Shown: in pieces, positions 23,594 to 31,832 of the stretch
Position numbering within the stretch: position 1 is the stretch's first letter
Layout of the letters: each line of letters opens with the position of its first letter
From: DAIDKA01 sp035503515
Lineage (GTDB): Bacteria > Pseudomonadota > Gammaproteobacteria > Steroidobacterales > Steroidobacteraceae
DNA length: 64,000 nt
Reading direction: 5' to 3'
NCBI GenBank assembly: GCA_035503515.1
Contig: DATJTJ010000161.1
Coordinates: 18,590-82,589 of the forward strand
Program-made: the position numbers and the translations under genes
Notes under the pieces: model-generated
What the model saw: the letters and a program-made list of their open reading frames with translations, nothing else
Database searches by the model: none
Told to the model about the DNA's origin: nothing

Positions 23594-24088
23594 ATGCGAA
23601 CTAGCCTGAAAGTCGGCCTGCTCTCGGCCCTGCTGATGAGTTGTGGTGCGGTCGTCCACGCCCAGGACGCGGTCGTCGGCGTTGCCGATGCCGAAGCACT
23701 GTTCCACAGCAAGAATCCGAAACAGGAGCGGAACAAGCAGGCGGCCTATCACATCATGAAGGAACTGCTGGAGGCGAATCACTGGGAGATGGCCGACAAG
23801 TGGATCACCGAACGCTACATCCAGCACAACCCGCAGGCCGCCAACGGTCGCGCCAATGTCGTCAAGTTCTTCACCGAGGTGCTCAAGCGGCAGCCCTCGC
23901 CCATTCCCGACAAACTCGGCACCAAGATCGTCTCGGTGGTCGCCGAGGGCGACTATGTGATCGTGACCCAGCCGCGGACCCTGAAGGACTCGAAGGATCC
24001 GACGAAGACCTACACGACGACCTGGTTCGACATGTGGCGCTTCGTTGACGGCAAAGCCGACGAACACTGGGATCCCGCCACGCGCTGA
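23594..24088 (+). CDS. Secreted SnoaL-like (NTF2-fold) protein
   Basis: A 164-residue exported protein: signal peptide (LKVGLLSALLMSCGAVVHAQ), then a SnoaL-like domain (AAYHIMKELLEANHWEMADK, WITERYIQHNPQAANGRANV, VVAEGDYVIVTQP, WFDMWRFVDGKADEHWD). The pattern YIQHNP followed by DMWR...EHWD is typical of exported SnoaL proteins. AAGGGGG precedes the ATG at 23594. Reaction unknown. A similar exported protein is at 43057-43497. Confidence 0.87.
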   Translation: MRTSLKVGLLSALLMSCGAVVHAQDAVVGVADAEALFHSKNPKQERNKQAAYHIMKELLEANHWEMADKWITERYIQHNPQAANGRANVVKFFTEVLKRQPSPIPDKLGTKIVSVVAEGDYVIVTQPRTLKDSKDPTKTYTTTWFDMWRFVDGKADEHWDPATR

Positions 24089-24098
24089 GCGTGGCTCT

Positions 24099-24129
24099 CG
24101 GGAGGGTGCGCGCACCCGGCGCCCTCCCG
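24099..24129 (+). terminator. Strong hairpin after the SnoaL-like gene
   Basis: CGGGAGGG at 24099-24106 pairs perfectly with CCCTCCCG at 24122-24129, ten bases after the stop of the upstream gene. There is no T-run, so it is a terminator-like or 3'-protective stem rather than a canonical rho-independent terminator. An inner GGGTGC/GCACCC alternative exists. Confidence 0.45.
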
Positions 24130-24138
24130 GTCCATTGG

Positions 24139-24167
24139 TTGATAACGCAACCTTTGGAGTCTAAGCT
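24139..24167 (+). promoter_or_regulatory. TTGATAACGCAA element and probable promoter, copy 2
   Basis: TTGATAACGCAACC at 24139-24152 matches the recurrent element with one change. Its TTGATA acts as a plausible -35 box; 17 bp later TAAGCT (24162-24167) is a possible -10. The DoxX-like gene starts at 24186 with AAAGGGGG before it. Confidence 0.55.
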
Positions 24168-24185
24168 CCCGGCAAAGGGGGCAGC

Positions 24186-24638
24186 ATGAAGTACGCCGTG
24201 TGGATTGTGCGACTGGTGTTTGCGGCCTGGATGATACCGGCCGGCCTCAACCACTTCGTACCGCTGTTCCCGCAGCCGATGGGCACCAGAGCGCTGAGTC
24301 ACGAACTCATCGTCGCACTGCTCGACAGCCACCTGTTCGATCTGGTCAAGGCCGTGGAACTCCTGGCCGGAGTCAGCGTCCTGACGGGGCTGTACACGCC
24401 GCTGATGCTCATCGTGTGCATGCCGGTATCGTTCTGCGTCTTCTTCTGGGATACGCCGCTCGAGGGCTGGACGTCGCGGGCGGCGATCTATGGCTGCTCG
24501 GTCCTGGCCTGCAACCTGCTGTTGTGCCTGGCGCACATCCGAAGCTACCGGTCCATGTTCGCGCTGCTTTCGCGGCCGCGGGCTGCCGCGGTGAGGGCTG
24601 CCGGGCATGCCGCGCAGCCCGCAGGAGCAGGTTCATGA
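24186..24638 (+). CDS. DoxX-like membrane protein
   Basis: A 150-residue inner-membrane protein with four predicted helices. The opening AVWIVRLVFAAWMIPAGLNH and the loop PLFPQPMGTRALSHELIVAL match DoxX-like proteins, some of which serve as quinone-linked or thiosulfate-related membrane subunits. Function here is unknown. It is coupled by ATGA to a longer homologue and lies upstream of a PQQ dehydrogenase, so a link to periplasmic electron transfer is possible. Paralogues: 24635-25447 and 55590-56006. Confidence 0.8.
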   Translation: MKYAVWIVRLVFAAWMIPAGLNHFVPLFPQPMGTRALSHELIVALLDSHLFDLVKAVELLAGVSVLTGLYTPLMLIVCMPVSFCVFFWDTPLEGWTSRAAIYGCSVLACNLLLCLAHIRSYRSMFALLSRPRAAAVRAAGHAAQPAGAGS

Positions 24639-25447
24639 AGTCGGTCGTTGTTGCCGGGCGGGTGATGTTCGGTGCCTGGATGCTGGCCAGCGGCATCAAC
24701 CACTTCTTCGCTCCCCTCTGGCCCGAACCGGTCGGGCATGAGCCGCTCGCCATCCAGCTGATGGCGGCGCTGATGCACTCCGGGCTGCTCGGCGTGGCCT
24801 CGGCCATCCAGCTGGTCACCGGGGCGCTGATCCTGGCCGGTGTGCTGGTGCCGCTCGCGCTGTGCGTGGTGATGCCGATTTCCACCTGCGCGTTGTTCTG
24901 GGCCGTGATCCTGGACCACCAGCCTCTCGGGGCGCTGCTGGCCATCGTGGCCATCGCCCTCAACGGGGGCCTGATGCTGGCTTATCTCGAATACTACCGC
25001 GGAGCACTGCAGAGCCCGGCGCTGACGGTGGGGGAGTCTGCCGGCGGCCGGTCCTATTCGACGCTGTACGTGAATCCCAGGGGCCGTACGGCGCGTGGCC
25101 CGTTCGTGGCGGCACTGATCCCGATCCTGCTCGTCGCCGGCTTCTATGCCTTCTTCGTGCGCGGGCTTACCGCTCACTGGTGCATGCTGATGCTGCTGTT
25201 TCCCGCCCTCGTCCTGCATGCGCGTCGTCTGCACGACATGGGGCATACGGCCTGGCTGCTGATCGTGCCTGCCGTCCTCGCCCTCGCCGCGTTCGGCCTG
25301 TGGTTGCATCTGGTCAGTTTCGGAGCGCGGCTGGATGCGGATCTGCCGCTGGCCGCCATCGTGGTATTCGCAGGCTTCGCCCTGTGGGGCTGCATCGGCG
25401 GCGGACAGGCCGAGGCCAACCGGTTCGGATCGCCGCTCGCCGCTTAA
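24635..25447 (+). CDS. DoxX-like / DUF805 fusion membrane protein
   Basis: A 270-residue membrane protein. Residues 1-130 repeat the DoxX-like fold (VMFGAWMLASGINHFFAPLW, PEPVGHEPLAIQLMAALMHS). Residues from about 145 on carry a DUF805-like domain with ALVLHARRLHDMGHTAWLLI, the family signature R-R-L-H-D-x-G. The start at 24635 overlaps the preceding stop (ATGA). The join of these two membrane families in one chain is uncommon to my knowledge. No catalytic residues can be assigned. Confidence 0.8.
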   Translation: MKSVVVAGRVMFGAWMLASGINHFFAPLWPEPVGHEPLAIQLMAALMHSGLLGVASAIQLVTGALILAGVLVPLALCVVMPISTCALFWAVILDHQPLGALLAIVAIALNGGLMLAYLEYYRGALQSPALTVGESAGGRSYSTLYVNPRGRTARGPFVAALIPILLVAGFYAFFVRGLTAHWCMLMLLFPALVLHARRLHDMGHTAWLLIVPAVLALAAFGLWLHLVSFGARLDADLPLAAIVVFAGFALWGCIGGGQAEANRFGSPLAA

Positions 25448-25537
25448 GAAGGCCGCGGCCATCGTCGATTGACACCCGTACGAGCGGATCGCTACCGTGC
25501 AGCCGCCGCTGCGCATTTTTCCCTGACAGTCATACCG

Positions 25538-27784
25538 ATGAACCATACATTCCCGTCCTCCGCTGCGCGCTACAGCCTGTCGCTGGGCGCCATCGCCGCC
25601 CTGCTGCTCGCGGGCTGCGCCCCAAAGTCATCACCGGTGGCGCCACCCCCGCCCGCGGCTGCCGCCGGGCAGGTGGACCTGGCACGGCTGCAGGCGATCG
25701 ACAAGGAGCCGGGCGCCTGGCTCACCACGGGCCGGGATGCCGGCAAGACGCACTACTCGCCCCTGGATGCCATCAACCGCGACAGTGTCGCGCGGCTCGG
25801 GCTGGCGTGGGAGTTCAGGCCGGACACGAACCGTGGCATGCAGGCGACCCCGGTGGTCGTCGACGGCGTGATGTACACCTCCGGTGTCGCCGGGCGGGTC
25901 TATGCGCTCGATGCCGCCACGGGACGGCTGCGCTGGAAATTCGAGCCGCCGCTGAAACTGAAGAATGCGCGGGGTTCGTGCTGCGACATCGTCAACCGCG
26001 GTGTGGCGGTGTGGAAGGGCAAGGTCTACGTCGGCTCCTTCGAGGGGATCCTGTACGCGCTGGATGCGAACGACGGCAAGGTGCTGTGGCAGGTGGACAC
26101 CTTCGCCGATCACCACCGGGCCTATTCGGTCACGGGCGCACCGCAGATCGCCGGCAAGGTGGTCGTGATCGGCAATGGCGGGGCGGAGTTCGATTCGCGC
26201 GGCTACGTTTCCGCATATGACCTGGACAGCGGCAGGCTGGTGTGGCGCTTCTACACCGTGCCCGGCGACCCTGCCAAGCCCTTCGAGAACCAGGCGCTGG
26301 CAATGGCCGCGAAAACCTGGGACGCCAGGCACGACTGGAAGGCGGGCGGCGGCGGCAATGCCTGGGACGCCATCACCTACGATGCGAAGCGCAACCTCGT
26401 GTACTTCGGCACGGCCAACGGGGCGCCCTGGGACATCCGCTACCGCAGCCCGTCGGGGGGTGACAACCTCTTCATCGCCTCGATCATCGCCCTGCATGCG
26501 GACACCGGCGAGTATGCCTGGCATTACCAGGAGACCCCGGGGGAGCGCTGGGACTATGACGCCACGCCGCCCATCGTCCTGGCGACCCTGAAACTCGATG
26601 GCATGCCGCGCGACGTGCTGATGCAGGCATCGAAGAACGGGTTCTTCTACGTACTCGACCGCGACACCGGCGCGCTGCTGGCCGCCGACAAGTTCGTCGA
26701 TGCCAACTGGGCCCTGCGCGTGGATCTGAAGACCGGCCGCCCGGTGGACAATCCGGATGCGGATTACACCAAGGGCAAGCCCGTGATCGTGTTCCCCTCC
26801 GGTGTCGGGGGCCACAACTTCAATCCCATGTCGTTGTCCGCACGGACCGGACTCGTCTATATCCCGGCCGTGCACAGTGGCATGGCGCTGCTGCAGACTC
26901 CCCTGCCGCCCTACGAGCCCGAACGCATGGACACCGGCGTGCAGGTGGCCTTCGCGACCGAACTGCTGCAGCCGCCGGCATCCCTGCCGCCGAAGCTGCG
27001 CCCGGTCACCTCACCGGCCTACCTGAAGAAGGTACCCAGTCTCGACATGCACGCCTCCCTCAAGGCGTGGGATCCGGTGGCCCACAAGGTCGTCTGGGAA
27101 CACACCTATCCGAGCTTCATGGATCATGGCGGGGTGCTGTCCACGGGCGGGGGCGTGGTCATCCAGGGCAGCATCGATGGCAAGCTGCGCGCCTTCAACG
27201 ATGAAACCGGCGCGGTACTCAAGGAAATCGACACCGGCAGCCCGCTGATCGCGGCGCCGATGACCTACACCGTCGCCGGCGTGCAGTACCTGGCGATCCT
27301 CGCCGGCAGCGGCGGTGGCGGCTGGAATTTCTGGATGCCGGGCAACATCGCCGCCGTACGCGGCAATGCCAACCGGATCCTGGTCTACCGGCTCGACGGC
27401 GGCCCGACGCCGATACCTCCGGCATTGCCCGCCGTGACGCCGATTCCGGAGCCGCCCGCGCAACCCGGCACCACGGCCGATGTTGCCGCCGGGGGCGCCC
27501 TCTTCGCCCGCAACTGCAGCGGCTGCCATGCCAACGCCGAGCGGGCGCCGGTCCCGGATCTGCGCCGCTCCGGGATGATCCGCACGGCCGAGGGCTTCCA
27601 GGCCGTGGTGCGCGGCGGCGCCCTGCAGATGAATGGCATGCCCAGCTGGGACGACCTGCTCAGCGAATCCCAGGTCGAGCAGATCCGGGACTACCTGGTC
27701 TCGGTCACCCGCGAGGCCTACGCGAAGCAGCAGTCGGGCGCGTCGTCATCGGCACATCCCATGCTCAAGGAAGGGCATCTGTGA
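25538..27784 (+). CDS. PQQ-dependent quinohemoprotein dehydrogenase (lipoprotein)
   Basis: A 748-residue periplasmic enzyme of the type II quinohemoprotein alcohol dehydrogenase group: PQQ oxidises an alcohol and a fused cytochrome c domain takes the electrons. A lipobox (LLLAGC, Cys27) anchors it. The beta-propeller has the vicinal disulfide Cys148-Cys149, tryptophan-docking repeats (GKVYVGSFEGILYALDANDG), GGDNLF (likely catalytic Asp) and GFFYVLDRDTGALLAADKFV. The heme site is C660SGCH664. ATG at 25538 is chosen because it yields the lipoprotein signal. No PQQ synthesis genes are in the window. The physiological alcohol is unknown. Confidence 0.92.
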   Translation: MNHTFPSSAARYSLSLGAIAALLLAGCAPKSSPVAPPPPAAAAGQVDLARLQAIDKEPGAWLTTGRDAGKTHYSPLDAINRDSVARLGLAWEFRPDTNRGMQATPVVVDGVMYTSGVAGRVYALDAATGRLRWKFEPPLKLKNARGSCCDIVNRGVAVWKGKVYVGSFEGILYALDANDGKVLWQVDTFADHHRAYSVTGAPQIAGKVVVIGNGGAEFDSRGYVSAYDLDSGRLVWRFYTVPGDPAKPFENQALAMAAKTWDARHDWKAGGGGNAWDAITYDAKRNLVYFGTANGAPWDIRYRSPSGGDNLFIASIIALHADTGEYAWHYQETPGERWDYDATPPIVLATLKLDGMPRDVLMQASKNGFFYVLDRDTGALLAADKFVDANWALRVDLKTGRPVDNPDADYTKGKPVIVFPSGVGGHNFNPMSLSARTGLVYIPAVHSGMALLQTPLPPYEPERMDTGVQVAFATELLQPPASLPPKLRPVTSPAYLKKVPSLDMHASLKAWDPVAHKVVWEHTYPSFMDHGGVLSTGGGVVIQGSIDGKLRAFNDETGAVLKEIDTGSPLIAAPMTYTVAGVQYLAILAGSGGGGWNFWMPGNIAAVRGNANRILVYRLDGGPTPIPPALPAVTPIPEPPAQPGTTADVAAGGALFARNCSGCHANAERAPVPDLRRSGMIRTAEGFQAVVRGGALQMNGMPSWDDLLSESQVEQIRDYLVSVTREAYAKQQSGASSSAHPMLKEGHL

Positions 27785-27804
27785 TCTGACGCCTCCGTGA
27801 CGCC

Positions 27805-29010
27805 ATGCTGATCGACATCGGCCCGCTGAGGCGGCACCGGGATTTCCGGCTGCTGTTCATCGGCCAACTGGTTTCCTTCCTGGGAAGCATGGTCAGCTAC
27901 ATGGCCGTGCCCTATCAGGTCTACCAGCTCACGCGATCCAACGCCATGGTCGGGGCACTGGGTATCGCACAGCTGGTGCCGGTGTTGATCTTCGGCATAC
28001 TCGGTGGCGCCTATGCCGATCGCATCAACCGTCGCCGGCTGATGCTCGCCTGCGAGGGCGCCATGGCACTCATCGTCGGCCTGCTGCTGCTGAACAGCCT
28101 GTCTGCCGCTCCGTCGCTGGTTGCCATCTTCGTGCTGGTTGCAGCCCTTCAGGCCATTGCCGGTTTCCATTCGCCGGCCATGGAAGCACTGACGCAACGC
28201 CTGGTGGAGCCCGCCGAGTATTCCGCCGCCGGAGCACTGTCCAGTTTCCGGGGCTGCGCCGGCGCCATCGGTGGTCCGCTTCTCGGGGGCGTGCTCATCG
28301 CAGCCGCCGGCCTCAAGGGCGCCTACCTGTTTGATCTGCTGTCCTTCACGGCGGCGGTGACCTGCATCCTGCTCATGCACCCCGTTCCGAACCCGCAGGT
28401 GCAGGCGCATTCACCGCTCCGGGACGCTCAGATCGGAGTGCGCTTCGCCCTCTCCAAACCCGAACTGGTCGGCACCTACCTGATCGACATCGCAGCAACG
28501 TTCTTCGCATTTCCCGTGGCGCTGTTCCCGGCATTGTCACATCAGTGGGGCGATGCGCGCATGACCGGACTGCTGTTCTCCTCGATGGCGATCGGCAGCC
28601 TCGTTGCAACCCTGCTCAGCGGCTGGAGTTCGCGTGTGCGGCGCCAGGGCCGGATGGTGGTGCTGGCCGCGGCCACCTGGGGGCTGTGCGTATTGTGCGC
28701 GGGGCTCGCGCCCACGCCGGCACTGACGGTGTCGTGCCTCATGCTGGCCGGCGGCGCGGACATGGTGAGCGGGCTGTTCCGGGGCATCATCTGGAATCAC
28801 GCCGTACCGAACGCGATGCGCGGGCGGCTCGCCGGGATCGCCATGATCTCCTACATGAGCGGCCCGCTTCTGGGCAACGCCCGGGCCGGCTGGGTCGCCT
28901 CCGTGAGCAGCGTACCGCTGAGCCTGTGGACCGGCGGCGCAGCCTGCACTATTGCGGTGCTCGCCACCAGTATTGCGTTGCCGGGGTTCTGGCGCTACCG
29001 GAGCGCTTAG
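27805..29010 (+). CDS. MFS exporter (EntS-like)
   Basis: A 401-residue MFS protein with about twelve helices. The N-terminus (LRRHRDFRLLFIGQLVSFLG) and AVPYQVYQLTRSNAMVGALG, GGAYADRINRRRLML and GVLIAAAGLKGAYLFDLLSF are hallmarks of the EntS/Bcr-like branch that exports siderophores or drugs. It starts 20 bp after the PQQ dehydrogenase, so they are probably co-transcribed, but the cargo is unknown. It converges on a small HTH-like gene 1 bp from its stop. Confidence 0.88.
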   Translation: MLIDIGPLRRHRDFRLLFIGQLVSFLGSMVSYMAVPYQVYQLTRSNAMVGALGIAQLVPVLIFGILGGAYADRINRRRLMLACEGAMALIVGLLLLNSLSAAPSLVAIFVLVAALQAIAGFHSPAMEALTQRLVEPAEYSAAGALSSFRGCAGAIGGPLLGGVLIAAAGLKGAYLFDLLSFTAAVTCILLMHPVPNPQVQAHSPLRDAQIGVRFALSKPELVGTYLIDIAATFFAFPVALFPALSHQWGDARMTGLLFSSMAIGSLVATLLSGWSSRVRRQGRMVVLAAATWGLCVLCAGLAPTPALTVSCLMLAGGADMVSGLFRGIIWNHAVPNAMRGRLAGIAMISYMSGPLLGNARAGWVASVSSVPLSLWTGGAACTIAVLATSIALPGFWRYRSA

Positions 29011-29011
29011 G

Positions 29012-29209
29012 CTAGAGGACGCAGTCCAGTGCCGAGCCGGCCTTTTCCGCGGCCAGCTTCACGTGGTGCTGCCAGGCCTTGAACCGTACCGCAGGTTCAC
29101 TGCGGTTGAGCCAATGTGCGATTTCGCGCACGGGCACTTCGCCGGCGAGTTCCCGCAGGGTGTCCAGCTCCGGCTTCGTCCAGCGCTCCTTGGGAATTCT
29201 CCGGCTCAT
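29012..29209 (-). CDS. Small HTH/SANT-like protein
   Basis: A 65-residue basic protein (MSRRIPKERWTKPELDTLRE then ELAGEVPVREIAHWLNRSEP then AVRFKAWQHHVKLA). Trp residues and the helix pattern resemble small SANT/Myb-like or homeodomain-like DNA-binding modules (R-x-x-x-E-I-A-x-x-L-x-R-S-x-x-A-V-x-x-K-A). It is shorter than most regulators. Coding is supported by the coherent helix-turn-helix pattern and by exact packing against the MFS stop. Confidence 0.6.
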   Translation of the reverse strand: MSRRIPKERWTKPELDTLRELAGEVPVREIAHWLNRSEPAVRFKAWQHHVKLAAEKAGSALDCVL

Positions 29210-29368
29210 GGTTGCACCGCGCCGTCCTTGTCGTGGTGAGGCCTATGACTTCTGCCGGAACTCCAGGATCTATTTCACCCGCCCGGCGATTAGCGCCACC
29301 GTCTTTATCTGGCATACTCTTTTCCGGCCCGCAGGCCAGCCAGCTCCCCACATAGGCGCCCGCATCGC

Positions 29369-29992
29369 ATGAGTACGGATGAAGTCGGCGTGCAGACCGA
29401 CGACTCAAACAAGGTGCTCTGTTCGAGGATCCGCGCTGGAGATACCGATGCGGAATCGATGCTGGTCAAGCGGCTGCTGTCCGGGTTGCGCCTGGTGGCG
29501 CATCGCGCCTCCGGCGGAGATCTCGAGCTGTCCAATGACGTGTGCCAGGAAGCACTCGTGATCCTGCTGCGACGGCTGCGCACGACGGGACTGGATGACC
29601 CTGCGGGGCTGGAGGCATTCGCTGCCCAGACCGTCCGTAATCTGGTCATTGCTGCGCGGCGCAAGAACCAGCGCCAGCGCACGGCACCGGACTCCGAGGC
29701 CCTGGAGGGGGTGCCCGACCCGCGGCCGCCGGTGCCGGCCGAGGAGGCTTCAGGGAGGCTGGGCGTACTGGTCAAGCGGCTGCTGGCGGAGCTGCCGGGT
29801 GATCGGGACCGCGCTATCCTCACCCGTTTCTACCTGCACGAGGATGACAAGTCCGAAATCTGCCGCGACCTGAACCTGACGGACCTCGGATTCAACCAGG
29901 TCCTGTTCCGCGCCCGAAACCGTCTGCGCCAACTACTCGTCCAGGCAGGAGTCGACAAATACGACCTGCCGGACTCGGAGACCGGATCGTGA
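29369..29992 (+). CDS. ECF-type RNA polymerase sigma factor
   Basis: A 207-residue sigma factor with region 2 at about 25-95 (CSRIRAGDTDAESMLVKRLL, LSNDVCQEALVILLRRLRTT, FAAQTVRNLVIAARRKNQRQ) and region 4 at about 130-195 (LLAELPGDRDRAILTRFYLH, DKSEICRDLNLTDLGFNQVL, FRARNRLRQLL). Its stop overlaps the GTG start of a membrane protein that probably acts as its antagonist. No ECF-type promoter could be assigned upstream. Confidence 0.88.
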   Translation: MSTDEVGVQTDDSNKVLCSRIRAGDTDAESMLVKRLLSGLRLVAHRASGGDLELSNDVCQEALVILLRRLRTTGLDDPAGLEAFAAQTVRNLVIAARRKNQRQRTAPDSEALEGVPDPRPPVPAEEASGRLGVLVKRLLAELPGDRDRAILTRFYLHEDDKSEICRDLNLTDLGFNQVLFRARNRLRQLLVQAGVDKYDLPDSETGS

Positions 29993-30666
29993 GCCACTCT
30001 TCCGAACCCGAAGTGACGGATGCGGCGACCGTCGCCGCATACCTGGCAAACCGGCTCGATCCCCGGCGCGCCGAAGCGTTCGAAGACTACTGTCTGCGCC
30101 ATCCCGACTTTGCCCGCCAGGTGGAACTGGACCTGATGCTGAAGACCGGACTGAAGCAGCTGCAGATGCCGCGCAAGACACCGTTCCTGAATGCCCGCTG
30201 GCGCGCCGGCCTGGGAATTGCGGCGGCCCTGGCGGTGATTGCGGCCTGCGGGTTGCTGTTCGTGAGCCGTTCGCAATCGGGCACGTTGATCGCGTACCGC
30301 TCGGCGAGCGAAGTGCCCGCGCAGCTGCTGGGCGGCACGCGGCTAAGCGCCACCCTCATCCGCCTGCGGGGCGACTCCGCCGTTCGCCGGATCCTCGCGC
30401 CGCGCGCCGCCGGCGTGCTGGGAGTGAGGGTTGCTCCGGACGTGAAACCCGGACGCCTGGGCTACCGCGTGGGCATCGCGCTCGAACCGCGCGTCATCGG
30501 GCGATCGGTCACGCTCGACAGCCTGCATCCCGATGCGGATGGTTACCTTGAAGTCTATCTGCCACTGGCGGAGGTCGCCGACCATACCCTCGATGTCACC
30601 GTGAGCTCCGCGCCTGCCGATCAGGAGGAGCCGCTGTCGTTCAGGCTTCAGGTCGCCTACCAATAG
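29989..30666 (+). CDS. Probable anti-sigma factor, single-pass membrane protein
   Basis: A 225-residue protein with a cytoplasmic part of about 65 residues (ATVAAYLANRLDPRRAEAFE, DYCLRHPDFARQVELDLMLK), one transmembrane helix (LGIAAALAVIAACGLLFV) and an extracytoplasmic domain of about 120 residues. The N-terminal layout resembles anti-sigma/zf-HC2 proteins, but the zinc motif H-x3-C-x2-C is absent. The GTG start overlaps the sigma-factor stop (GTGA), which is the main reason for the call. The signal it senses is unknown. Confidence 0.72.
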   Translation: MSHSSEPEVTDAATVAAYLANRLDPRRAEAFEDYCLRHPDFARQVELDLMLKTGLKQLQMPRKTPFLNARWRAGLGIAAALAVIAACGLLFVSRSQSGTLIAYRSASEVPAQLLGGTRLSATLIRLRGDSAVRRILAPRAAGVLGVRVAPDVKPGRLGYRVGIALEPRVIGRSVTLDSLHPDADGYLEVYLPLAEVADHTLDVTVSSAPADQEEPLSFRLQVAYQ

Positions 30667-30695
30667 AATTTCCCTATGAGGCGCATAGGAAATTC
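30666..30695. repeat. Inverted repeat after the anti-sigma gene
   Basis: GAATTTCCCTATG (30666-30678) and CATAGGAAATTC (30684-30695) are complementary except for one bulged C. The repeat starts at the last base of the anti-sigma stop codon and lies about 70 bp before dps. Without a T-run it may be an operator or an RNA stem; I cannot decide. Confidence 0.5.
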
Positions 30696-30765
30696 CGAAT
30701 TGTCAGCGCCGATGCTGCCGATACCATGAAGTCACCGCAACTGACTTTGCATACGGAGCATCATC

Positions 30766-31272
30766 ATGACCAGTACCAAGCCCGCCGCGAGCGGCAGATC
30801 GCCGATCAACATCGGCATCGACACGGCGGACAGGGCCGCCATTGCGAAAGGCCTGTCGAGCCTGCTCGCCGACACCTACACGCTCTACCTCACCACCCAT
30901 AACTTTCACTGGAACGTCACCGGTCCGATGTTCAATACCCTGCACCAGATGTTCATGGAGCAGTACACGGAGCTGTGGAACGCCATCGACCCCATTGCCG
31001 AGCGGATCCGATCCCTGGGGCATGTCGCGCCCGGATCGTATGGACAGTTCGGTGCGCTGGCCTCCATCGGGGATGCGCCGAGCACTCCTCCGAAGGCCCT
31101 CGACATGGTTCGCATCCTGGTCGAAGGACATGAGGCCGTGGCGCGCACCGCCCGGGGCGTATTCCCGCTGGCGGACCAGGCCCACGATGAGCCCACTGCC
31201 GATCTGCTGACGCAGCGACTGACCGTGCACGAGCAGACCGCGTGGATGCTGCGCTCGATCCTGGAAGCCTGA
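30766..31272 (+). CDS. dps: Dps family DNA-binding ferritin-like protein
   Basis: A 168-residue Dps protein that forms dodecamers, oxidises Fe(II) with hydrogen peroxide and protects DNA. The ferroxidase residues are in LTTHNFHWNVTGPMFNTLHQ and FMEQYTELWNAIDPIAERIR; SLLADTYTLYL and VHEQTAWMLRSILEA are typical. The short Lys/Arg/Ser N-terminus (STKPAASGRSP) may aid DNA binding. GGAG precedes the ATG. It heads a stress block with Ohr and a DksA-like gene. Confidence 0.94.
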   Translation: MTSTKPAASGRSPINIGIDTADRAAIAKGLSSLLADTYTLYLTTHNFHWNVTGPMFNTLHQMFMEQYTELWNAIDPIAERIRSLGHVAPGSYGQFGALASIGDAPSTPPKALDMVRILVEGHEAVARTARGVFPLADQAHDEPTADLLTQRLTVHEQTAWMLRSILEA

Positions 31273-31316
31273 ACTGCAACGCCGGCCCTTCAACTCAACC
31301 TGAGCGAGGTCACACC

Positions 31317-31742
31317 ATGTCCGTAGACGTCAAATACCGAACGAGCGCCACCGCGACGGGGGGCCGTGACGGCCAGGCCGCCACCACCGATGGCTCCTTC
31401 AGCGTGAAACTGGCCCTGCCAAAGGAACTGGGAGGTCCCGGAGGCGCAGGCAACAACCCCGAGCAGCTGTTCGCCGCCGGCTACGCCGCCTGTTTCCTCG
31501 GGGCCATGAAGGCCGTGGCCCCGGCCCAGAAGCTTACGGTGCCCGCCGCCACCTCCGTGACGGCGACGGTGGGGATCGGGCCGCGCTCCGAGGGCGGTTT
31601 CGGCATCACGGCGGATCTCACGGTGTCGCTGCCGGGTCTCGACCGGGCGGATGCCAAAAGACTCGTGGATGCCGCCCACCAGGTGTGCCCGTATTCGAAT
31701 GCCACCCGCGGCAACGTCGATGTCGGACTCACGGTGGCCTAG
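31317..31742 (+). CDS. ohr: Ohr/OsmC-family peroxiredoxin
   Basis: A 141-residue organic hydroperoxide resistance protein. Both catalytic cysteines are present, in AAGYAACFLGAMKAVA and DAAHQVCPYSNATRGN, as are NPEQLFAAGYAACF and the C-terminal NVDVGLTV. It reduces lipid hydroperoxides using a thiol donor in the cytoplasm. The ATG at 31317 follows GCGAGG. No OhrR gene is next to it. Confidence 0.92.
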   Translation: MSVDVKYRTSATATGGRDGQAATTDGSFSVKLALPKELGGPGGAGNNPEQLFAAGYAACFLGAMKAVAPAQKLTVPAATSVTATVGIGPRSEGGFGITADLTVSLPGLDRADAKRLVDAAHQVCPYSNATRGNVDVGLTVA

Positions 31743-31770
31743 GAGAAATCTCACTTGCAAAGACCCGTCA

Positions 31771-31825
31771 TCCCGGCAGCGCCTGGCGACCGAGTGCGGC
31801 TATGTTGGTCGCCAGGCAACCGGGA
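31771..31825 (+). promoter_or_regulatory. Long leader hairpin that pairs the Shine-Dalgarno of the DksA-like gene
   Basis: GCCTGGCGACC (31781-31791) pairs perfectly with GGTCGCCAGGC (31807-31817); an outer arm TCCCGG (31771-31776) pairs with CCGGGA (31820-31825). The outer 3' arm covers the GGGAG that would serve the ATG at 31833. This is the architecture of a translational switch or thermosensor-like leader, though no known riboswitch class is recognised. Confidence 0.6.
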
Positions 31826-31832
31826 GTCGGGA

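Noticed and set aside
29257..29262. GGAACT as an ECF -35 box before the sigma gene
   Set aside because: No matching -10 element at 16-17 bp spacing.
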